From: Planomicrobium stackebrandtii
GTDB taxonomy: Bacteria > Bacillota > Bacilli > Bacillales_A > Planococcaceae
NCBI RefSeq assembly: GCF_030814955.1
Contig: NZ_JAUSWB010000005.1
Location: 124,001-188,000, forward strand
DNA length: 64,000 bases
Direction of reading: 5' to 3'
Below are positions 58,449-64,000 of the stretch, one piece after another (positions within the stretch are counted from its first letter, which is position 1; each line of letters starts with the position of its first letter). Below the pieces are notes generated by a model. It did not search any database, was not told where the DNA came from, and worked only from the letters and a program-made list of their open reading frames with translations. Made by a program: the position numbers and the translations under genes.

Positions 58449-60734
58449 ATGAACACAAAAGTTGAAACAGCAGAAATACATGCAGTAGAACGAGCTCTTC
58501 AACGAGCAACAGAAGTATACGGACTGGATACGAAGGAGCTGCTGGAGCGGACAGCGAAATTGGCTGCACAGGCAAAAGGCGAGCAGTCCCTGCTTTATGC
58601 GTTGAACCGCATCACGATGGATGAGCCCGACTGGACGTACACCGCGGCAGAATTGTATGCAAGCAACTTGTATGAAAAAGCCGGAAGCAGCCGGAATTAT
58701 CCTGCTTTCCAAAAATATGGCGACTTTTATAGCCTGATTGGTGAGCTCTCACAAATCGGAATTTATTCAGGAGAGCTTTTGTCAAGCTATTCGAAAGAGG
58801 AAATCACCGAACTGGGCAAGGAAATCGAACCGGAGCGTGATTTGCTGTTCAATTACATTGGCCTATTTCTGCTGGCTGACCGTTATTTGGCGAAAGATTA
58901 CGAAGGACGGTTGTTTGAGCTGCCGCAGGAGCGTTTTCTTGTCATTGCGATGACGTTGATGCAAAACGAACCAGAAGAGCGCCGGCTGGAGCTGGTGAAA
59001 GAAGCATACTGGGCAATGAGCCATCTGTACATGACAGTGGCGACGCCGACTTTGTCGAATGCCGGCAAAAGCTTCGGGCAATTGTCTTCCTGCTTTATCG
59101 ATACCGTAGACGATTCACTGGACGGCATTTATCTGAACAACTGGGACATCGCTCGCCTCAGCAAAGACGGCGGCGGCATCGGCATTTATTACGGAAAAGT
59201 ACGGGCTTTGGGCTCGGATATCAAAAAGTTTAAAGGCAATTCCTCAGGCGTCGTGCCGTGGATCCGCCTGATCAACGATACGGCGGTCAGCGTAGATCAA
59301 TTGGGTCAGCGCCAAGGCGCAGTAGCGATTTACTTGGATGTCTTCCATAAAGACATCATGAACGGCTTCTTGGATCTGAAAACCAACAACGGCGACGAAC
59401 GCCGCAAAGCGCACGACATTTTCACCGGTGTGTCGATTCCAGATCTGTTTATGGAACGTCTGCAGGAAAAAGACGAAAACGGGCGGAGCATCGGGGAATG
59501 GCATACGTTCTGCCCGCACCAAATCAAGCAAGTGATGGGTTGGAAAGACGAAGACGGCAACGCACTCGGACTTGAGGACTTTTACGACGAGGCCGATAAA
59601 AAATACTTCCGCGAGAAATACCAGGAAGCGGTAGAGCATCCGTTACTGCCGCGCAAAACATACCGTGCCATGGAGATCATGGCGCGCATCATGGTTTCCC
59701 AGCTGGAAACCGGCACGCCGTATATGTTCTACCGGGACGAAGTCAACCGCCAAAACCCGAACAAGCACACAAGAGGCAGAGGGCTGACGTCGATCTACTG
59801 CAGTAATTTGTGTACAGAAATAACACAAAACATGTCGGCTACAACCATCGTGAAAGAATACACCGATGAAGACGGCAACCTTGTCATGATCCGCAAGCCG
59901 GGCGATTTTGTCGTCTGTAACTTGTCTTCGATTAACTTGCCAAGAGCGGTCAAAGCGGACGTCTTGGAGCGGGTAATACCGATCCAGGTGCGTATGCTGG
60001 ATAACGTCATTGATTTGAATACGATTTCTGTCGGGCAGGCCGATGCCACCAATAAAAAATATCGCGGGGTGGGCGTCGGAACTTTCGGATGGCACCACCT
60101 GTTGGCGCTTGAAGGCATCCATTGGGAAAGTGAAAAGGCTGTGGAATTTGCGGATACGCTGTACGAGGAAATCGCTTATCAGACAATCCGCGCTTCGATG
60201 CAGCTGGCTGATGAAAAAGGGGCCTTCAGCAAATTTGAGGGCTCTGAATGGCAGACAGGCGAGTACTTTGAACGCCGGAACTACAGCAGTGAACGCTGGA
60301 ACAAGCTGCAGCAGGAAGTGGCATCGACGGGTGTCCGCAACGGTTGGATGATGGCGGTCGCACCCAACTCATCGACTGCCAAAATCGGCGGTTCAACAGA
60401 TGGCATCGATCCTCTTTATGCCGTTGAATATGCAGAAGAGAAAAAGAACTTCAAGTTCAAAGTGACGGCACCTGACTTGGACCACAACACCTACGATTAT
60501 TACCGCCGTGCGCGCCACGTGCTGGATCAGAAATGGAGCATCCGCCAAAACGCTGCGCGTCAGCGGCATATCGATCAGTCCATCAGCTTTAACTTTTATG
60601 TGCCGCACACCATCAAAGCGAAAGAATTGTTGGAGCTTCATCTGGAAGCATGGAAGCACCACCTGAAAACAACCTATTACGTCCGCAGCACGTCACAGGC
60701 GGAAATTGAAGAATGCGAAGCATGCCAAAGCTAA
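58449..60734 (+). CDS. nrdE: Class I ribonucleoside-diphosphate reductase, large subunit
   Basis: 761 residues. Catalytic core complete: SSCF (first redox Cys), NLCTE (Asn, thiyl Cys, Glu), VCNLSS (second Cys), the tyrosine pair in TTYYVR and the C-terminal shuttle CEACQS. Reduces ribonucleotides for DNA synthesis under aerobic conditions. The first ~45 residues are shorter than a full ATP-cone and lack its VxKRDG strand, so N-terminal activity control by dATP is probably absent. nrdE or nrdA naming is open. Confidence 0.93.
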   Translation: MNTKVETAEIHAVERALQRATEVYGLDTKELLERTAKLAAQAKGEQSLLYALNRITMDEPDWTYTAAELYASNLYEKAGSSRNYPAFQKYGDFYSLIGELSQIGIYSGELLSSYSKEEITELGKEIEPERDLLFNYIGLFLLADRYLAKDYEGRLFELPQERFLVIAMTLMQNEPEERRLELVKEAYWAMSHLYMTVATPTLSNAGKSFGQLSSCFIDTVDDSLDGIYLNNWDIARLSKDGGGIGIYYGKVRALGSDIKKFKGNSSGVVPWIRLINDTAVSVDQLGQRQGAVAIYLDVFHKDIMNGFLDLKTNNGDERRKAHDIFTGVSIPDLFMERLQEKDENGRSIGEWHTFCPHQIKQVMGWKDEDGNALGLEDFYDEADKKYFREKYQEAVEHPLLPRKTYRAMEIMARIMVSQLETGTPYMFYRDEVNRQNPNKHTRGRGLTSIYCSNLCTEITQNMSATTIVKEYTDEDGNLVMIRKPGDFVVCNLSSINLPRAVKADVLERVIPIQVRMLDNVIDLNTISVGQADATNKKYRGVGVGTFGWHHLLALEGIHWESEKAVEFADTLYEEIAYQTIRASMQLADEKGAFSKFEGSEWQTGEYFERRNYSSERWNKLQQEVASTGVRNGWMMAVAPNSSTAKIGGSTDGIDPLYAVEYAEEKKNFKFKVTAPDLDHNTYDYYRRARHVLDQKWSIRQNAARQRHIDQSISFNFYVPHTIKAKELLELHLEAWKHHLKTTYYVRSTSQAEIEECEACQS

Positions 60735-60746
60735 AGGAGGATTTCC

Positions 60747-61793
60747 ATGACCATACATGAACCGTTGACGAAGATTAAATTATTGAACCCGGAACACCCG
60801 AACAAATCGACCGGCGTCTTGAACGGCCGGTCGTCAGGCTTATTGAACTGGAACGATATTGCTTATCCGCAAATGTACGATTTGTACCAAGCGCTTTTGG
60901 CCAACTTCTGGAAAGCCCAGGAAATCAATATGCAGGATGACATCAAGCAATGGGACAGCTTGAGTGATGTCGAGAAAGATGTCTTTTTGCGCATCAACAC
61001 GCAGCTGGCATCACTCGACAGCCTGCAGACGCCGACAATGAGCCAGGCGATGGATTACGTCACCGATTCCAGCTTCAAAGCCATTTTCGCGGTCATTTCC
61101 CAGCAGGAAGCGGTCCATACCGAGTCGTATTCCTATATTTTGAGTTCGCTGGTCTCGGTGAGCGAGCAGAATGCGCGTTTCAACCAGGCAAAAAGCGATC
61201 CGGTCGTCCAAAAACGCAACGAGTTGATTTTGGATGCTTATGAGGAGTTCCGCCAAAATCCGACGCCGCAGAACTTGTTCAAACTGAGCGTCAATTCGAT
61301 TAATCTGGAAGGCATTTATTTCTATGCGGGTTTTGCCTTTTTCTATCACCTGGCACGCCAGCAGAAAATGCTGAAAACCAGTACGATGATCAGCTATATC
61401 CAGCGCGACGAGATGCAGCATGCTTATTTTATTGCCCAGTTTATTCGGATCATGCTGACGGAAAACCCGGAACTGAATACGGATGAAAACATTCAATATA
61501 TCTACAAGACAGTCGATCAGGCCGTGCAGCTCGAAAAAGAATGGGCGCACTACATTTTGGCCGATATCGAGGGGCTGGATCTGGAGGAGTTTGCGGGCTA
61601 CGTAGAATACTTGGCCAACAAACGGCTGCGCCAGCTCGGTTTGGACAACCTTTACGAAGAACGCAGCAATCCGATGCCATGGATCCAGGTATTTGGCGAT
61701 GACATGATGAATGAAACCAAGTCCGACTTTTTCGAGCAGAAATCACGGACGTATACAAAAGTGTCGCAGTCCAATGGCTTTGACGAACTGTAA
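60747..61793 (+). CDS. nrdF: Class I ribonucleoside-diphosphate reductase, small (radical) subunit
   Basis: 348 residues, ferritin-like helical bundle. Metal ligands and radical Tyr are intact: D64 or D65, E121, H124, Y128, E188, E222 and H225. So it needs a dinuclear Mn or Fe site with a tyrosyl radical, not B12. Twelve bases after the large subunit; AAAGGAGG before the ATG. Confidence 0.94.
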   Translation: MTIHEPLTKIKLLNPEHPNKSTGVLNGRSSGLLNWNDIAYPQMYDLYQALLANFWKAQEINMQDDIKQWDSLSDVEKDVFLRINTQLASLDSLQTPTMSQAMDYVTDSSFKAIFAVISQQEAVHTESYSYILSSLVSVSEQNARFNQAKSDPVVQKRNELILDAYEEFRQNPTPQNLFKLSVNSINLEGIYFYAGFAFFYHLARQQKMLKTSTMISYIQRDEMQHAYFIAQFIRIMLTENPELNTDENIQYIYKTVDQAVQLEKEWAHYILADIEGLDLEEFAGYVEYLANKRLRQLGLDNLYEERSNPMPWIQVFGDDMMNETKSDFFEQKSRTYTKVSQSNGFDEL

Positions 61794-62229
61794 TCCTAAA
61801 TTGGCGATTGTCTATGCTTCAGTAACCGGCAACACGGAGCAGTTGGCGGAGATGCTGCAGGAATCCGTGCTGAGCCAAGAGTTCCGGAGCAAGCTGTACC
61901 GGGTAGAGGAATTTCCGCTGTCCGAATTGTCCAGCTGTGATGTGGTACTAATCGGCACTTATACATGGGGAAGCGGTGAAATTCCGGAAGAAATGCAGGA
62001 GCTGTACCAAGCGATTGAGAAGTTGGACAGAAAACAGCTTCAGACAGCTGTTTTTGGAACCGGCGACAGCTTTTTTGCGGAGTTTTGCGGCGCGGTCGAC
62101 CGTTTCCGCGACATGCTGTATGTGAAGACGCAATTGATAGCTACCCTGAAAGTGGAATTGATGCCTCAGCCGAGTGATGCCATACGCTGCGAGAAAATGG
62201 TGAAACTGATCAAGCCGCGCACTTCCTAA
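61774..62229 (+). CDS. Flavodoxin in the ribonucleotide reductase operon (NrdI-like role)
   Basis: 151 residues. FMN phosphate loop ASVTGNTEQ near 15-23, TYTWGSGEIP near 65-74 and GTGDSFFAEFCGA near 96-108 match long-chain-type flavodoxins rather than classical NrdI. Overlaps the small-subunit gene by 20 bases. Position suggests it provides electrons or oxidant for assembly or rescue of the radical cofactor, as NrdI does. The start is uncertain; a TTG near 61801 is possible. Confidence 0.85.
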   Translation: MALTNCNPKLAIVYASVTGNTEQLAEMLQESVLSQEFRSKLYRVEEFPLSELSSCDVVLIGTYTWGSGEIPEEMQELYQAIEKLDRKQLQTAVFGTGDSFFAEFCGAVDRFRDMLYVKTQLIATLKVELMPQPSDAIRCEKMVKLIKPRTS

Positions 62230-62293
62230 AGGTTTCCCTCTCAAATCAAAGGGTATGGATGACTATACAAATGATGTTTTGAGGAGCGGTAAA

Positions 62294-62494
62294 ATGGTAC
62301 AAGGAAAATGGCTTAAGCTTGGAGCGTCAGGTTTTTTATCAATAGGAATGCTCGCAGCATGCGGCAACAGCGAACCAACCGAAGAAGACAATAATGACTC
62401 AGAAATGCAGAATGAAGAAGATTCCAATACGGATGATTCGGATTCTGAAGACGACGATGATGACGAAGAAGAAGATTCTGAAGAGGAAGATTGA
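62294..62494 (+). CDS. Small acidic lipoprotein (66 residues)
   Basis: From the ATG at 62294, with GAGGAGCGG upstream. Signal peptide with lipobox LAACG (Cys near 23), after which the mature ~43 residues are almost entirely Asp, Glu, Ser and Asn, ending in a run of acidic residues. Unstructured, strongly negative, surface-anchored. No function known; metal or cation binding is possible. Confidence 0.7.
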   Translation: MVQGKWLKLGASGFLSIGMLAACGNSEPTEEDNNDSEMQNEEDSNTDDSDSEDDDDDEEEDSEEED

Positions 62495-62527
62495 TTTCCT
62501 CTTTTAAAATGAATTCAAACGAAATAA

Positions 62528-62553
62528 AAAATCGCCGAAAGGCGGTTTTTTAT
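62528..62553 (+). terminator. Terminator after the acidic lipoprotein
   Basis: AAATCGCC-GAAA-GGCGGTTT with T6, about 35 bases after the stop. Confidence 0.8.
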
Positions 62554-62607
62554 TTCGGAGCAAAAGTGTTTTATTCAAGCAAAGGGGTATAGAAAAGAAA
62601 AGAGTAG

Positions 62608-62769
62608 AAGTGTTTCGCTCCTTCCGGCTGGAAAACAGCGGGGACTTTTTCGGGGGAAACTTTGGACGTTTATACAAAGTCGGTGCGGGAATACGGATAT
62701 CCCATGGCGTTTGTTAAAGTTCAGCCTGAAAGCTTTGCACCTCTTTCGAGAACCAGCAGATTAGAATGA
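62608..62769 (+). pseudogene. Possible gene remnant
   Basis: Between TAG (62605) and TGA (62767) a 53-codon frame reads protein-like sequence (GETLDVYTKSVREYGYPM, then AFVKVQPESFAPLSRTSRLE) but has no usable start codon or ribosome binding site. The family is unknown. The rest of 62554-62990 holds only a terminator hairpin and AT-rich sequence. Confidence 0.25.
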
Positions 62770-62888
62770 ACAGAAAACCTAAAATTTCCGTTAATCATCT
62801 AAATTGCTGCTATCTACATGCCCATGAGAAGTGGATAATGCATAAATAATTTGGCTGGATGTGACAGACAATAGTGCTGTAGGCAACG

Positions 62889-62925
62889 CCGAAAAGAGTC
62901 TTCCGATTCTTTTCGGCATTTTTTT
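62889..62925 (+). terminator. Orphan terminator
   Basis: GCCGAAAAGAG pairs with TTCTTTTCGGC around TCTTCCGA, followed by ATTTTTTTGC. No intact gene precedes it, which supports a decayed gene upstream. Confidence 0.75.
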
Positions 62926-62990
62926 GCAATGAACTCCTGTTTTTAACAATGATTTTCAATTTCTGGAAAAAAACAGAAAGGATGAGCAGG

Positions 62991-63395
62991 ATGGAACATT
63001 TAGAGCAACTGGCGGAACAAGTGGGTCTGTTGATGAATGCTGAGGTGGAAGTGGAAGGAAGAGAATGTCTGATCAAAAGAAAAAGGACCATAAATATTTC
63101 TTCCCATAATAAAAACTTTATTTGCACATTAGATCATGATATTTCTTTTAAAAACTTAAAGGTTAATGGAAAAGCGTTCAACCAGGCGGAGATTTTTTTG
63201 CTGCCGGGAGAGCTGGCTTCTTTTGTCAATGCGCTTCACCAGCATCCAATTCCGTTGCCAACCAGCTATCAGCACCGAATGGATATCAATCCGGATATCA
63301 TTTGCGTGTATTTATCTTCAGAGGAGCCACCTGAGGATTTTGCCGCCAGGCTGTCTGCGGCTTTCGACGCCATCGAACAAAATTCTCTGGTTTGA
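62991..63395 (+). CDS. LppY/LpqO-like (DUF1259) protein
   Basis: 134 residues from the ATG at 62991 (AAGGA eight bases upstream). The C-terminal half, LLPGELASFVNAL, SYQHRM and a strand followed by FAARLSAAFDAI, fits the DUF1259 pattern of one helix, a His-containing loop and a closing helix. Family function is unknown. The gene ends 27 bases before the GNAT gene, so they are probably co-transcribed. Confidence 0.6.
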   Translation: MEHLEQLAEQVGLLMNAEVEVEGRECLIKRKRTINISSHNKNFICTLDHDISFKNLKVNGKAFNQAEIFLLPGELASFVNALHQHPIPLPTSYQHRMDINPDIICVYLSSEEPPEDFAARLSAAFDAIEQNSLV

Positions 63396-63422
63396 GCAGC
63401 TGCTGAAAGAAAGGAGATCTCC

Positions 63423-63770
63423 ATGCTGACCAGATACAAACGGCCAAACGAAAAAATCGCGATGGGCCTGCTGTCATTCATGCCTAAAGAGCGTGATGTC
63501 AAACACCTGAAAAAGACTATGGAATTGTACAACGAACACGCCGACTGGCGACTTTTTCTCTGGAAATCGGGAGATAGTTATGTAGGCGCGATTGGTATTC
63601 ATATAGAAGATGCTGAAAACTTTACAGTACAGCATGTTACCGTGATTCCTTCATTTCGGGGAGAAGGAATTGGCCATATGATGGTGGCACGTGTAGAGAA
63701 GCTGATGGACAACCGAAAAGCACTGCCTACGGAAGAAACAAAACCCTTCATGATGAAATGCAAGGTTTGA
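63423..63770 (+). CDS. RibT-like short GNAT N-acetyltransferase
   Basis: 115 residues. HVTVIPSFRGEGIGHMMVAR near 75-94 is the acetyl-CoA motif. N-terminus YKRPNEKIAMGLLSFMPKER resembles RibT of the Bacillus riboflavin operon, although no riboflavin genes are nearby. AAAGGAG precedes the ATG. Confidence 0.75.
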   Translation: MLTRYKRPNEKIAMGLLSFMPKERDVKHLKKTMELYNEHADWRLFLWKSGDSYVGAIGIHIEDAENFTVQHVTVIPSFRGEGIGHMMVARVEKLMDNRKALPTEETKPFMMKCKV

Positions 63771-63813
63771 AATAAAAACAAACTAAAAAATAATAAGAAT
63801 TTAGAGCACAATA

Positions 63814-63853
63814 AAGGCAGAAGTCCGATTTTTCGGTGCTTCTGCCTTTTCTA
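63814..63853. terminator. Bidirectional terminator
   Basis: AAAGGCAGAAGTCCGA pairs imperfectly with TCGGTGCTTCTGCCTTT; it separates the convergent GNAT and thiolase genes. Confidence 0.85.
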
Positions 63854-63856
63854 TTA

Positions 63857-64000
63857 TTATGCCTTCATATTTTCAATAATTGTGGCAATTCCCATACCGC
63901 CAGCAATACAGAGCGTCACTAAACCGTATTTCTTGCCGGTGCGTTCGAGTTCATGTATTAATTTCGTTAAAAGAATGGCACCTGTTGCGCCGATGGGGTG
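63857..64000 (-). CDS. Thiolase (acetyl-CoA acyltransferase), C-terminal part
   Basis: The minus strand from the window edge reads 47 residues to TAA (63857-63859). HPIGATGA (catalytic His) and CIAGGMGIA (catalytic Cys) are the C-terminal thiolase signatures. Either a fatty-acid-oxidation thiolase or acetyl-CoA acetyltransferase; the remainder lies outside the window. Confidence 0.9.
   Translation of the reverse strand, partial: HPIGATGAILLTKLIHELERTGKKYGLVTLCIAGGMGIATIIENMKA

Noticed and set aside
62944..62958. Fur-like sequence before the DUF1259-like gene
   Set aside because: Also 12 of 15 and without iron-related genes nearby; probably chance.

Overview
The window looks like chromosomal DNA of an aerobic, moderate-GC Firmicute, most probably Planococcaceae (Planococcus/Planomicrobium-like). 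The basis is strong AGGAGG ribosome binding sites, frequent TTG/GTG starts, CcpA-type cre sites, a GAAC-N4-GTTC LexA (DinR) box, a T-box leader, a PucR regulator, a Fnr with a C-terminal cysteine cluster and a ba3-type oxidase. The genus is inferred from gene content only. No rRNA, tRNA, CRISPR array or intact insertion sequence was seen.

Layout. 1-1550: end of an unidentified gene, an EAL-domain protein and a decayed ion-channel fragment. 1552-11195: two-armed catabolic cluster for a phenolic compound. The left arm (minus) has a flavin hydroxylase, an extradiol dioxygenase and a ring-fission hydrolase. The right arm (plus) has a flavin reductase, a hydratase, an acylating acetaldehyde dehydrogenase, an aldolase and an FAD synthetase lacking the riboflavin kinase half. 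Between them lies a regulator that fuses a phenol-sensor domain (XylR/DmpR/MopR type) to a PucR helix-turn-helix. Together these convert a phenol through a catechol to pyruvate and acetyl-CoA. 11260-16833: siderophore ABC importer and a divergent ferredoxin-NADP reductase-like enzyme around one Fur box, then a cupin protein. 17110-26556: MFS transporters, an HmoA-like haem monooxygenase, a PP2C phosphatase, a histidine phosphatase, a dicarboxylate symporter, a membrane GGDEF protein and an HxlR-controlled aldo/keto reductase/exporter pair. 26571-28150: an MFS exporter behind a T-box leader. 28190-33156: gluconate regulon (RpiR regulator, 6-phosphogluconate dehydrogenase, GntP, GntK).

33157-42988: tandem 20-bp repeats, a strongly structured leader, an FAD-dependent dehydrogenase, many GNAT acetyltransferases and a probable parS site. 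42989-46347: panB with a structured leader, then a patchy region of degenerate repeats, a small lipoprotein, pseudogene debris and a SOS-type YolD-like gene. 46459-49614: MerR/alcohol dehydrogenase pair with twin operators, and a secreted M23 peptidase. 49957-53825: universal stress protein, Fnr and a ba3 cytochrome oxidase operon preceded by a perfect Crp/Fnr-class site. 54142-57532: ICMT-like methyltransferase, ohrA-ohrR-gpx peroxide defence, and a PAS-STAS stressosome protein.

57558-62229: class I ribonucleotide reductase operon (thioesterase, large and small subunits, flavodoxin) with two NrdR boxes exactly 31 bp apart followed by a cobalamin riboswitch and terminator. This predicts double repression, by NrdR and by B12, and implies a B12-dependent reductase elsewhere in the genome. 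62294-64000: acidic lipoprotein, LppY/LpqO-like protein, a GNAT protein and the 3' end of a thiolase.

The most interesting items are the phenol-sensor/PucR fusion, the kinase-less FAD synthetase in the catabolic operon, the T-box controlled exporter, the NrdR plus B12 control of the reductase, the structured element at 33455-33549 and the two exact 20-bp tandem repeat blocks.
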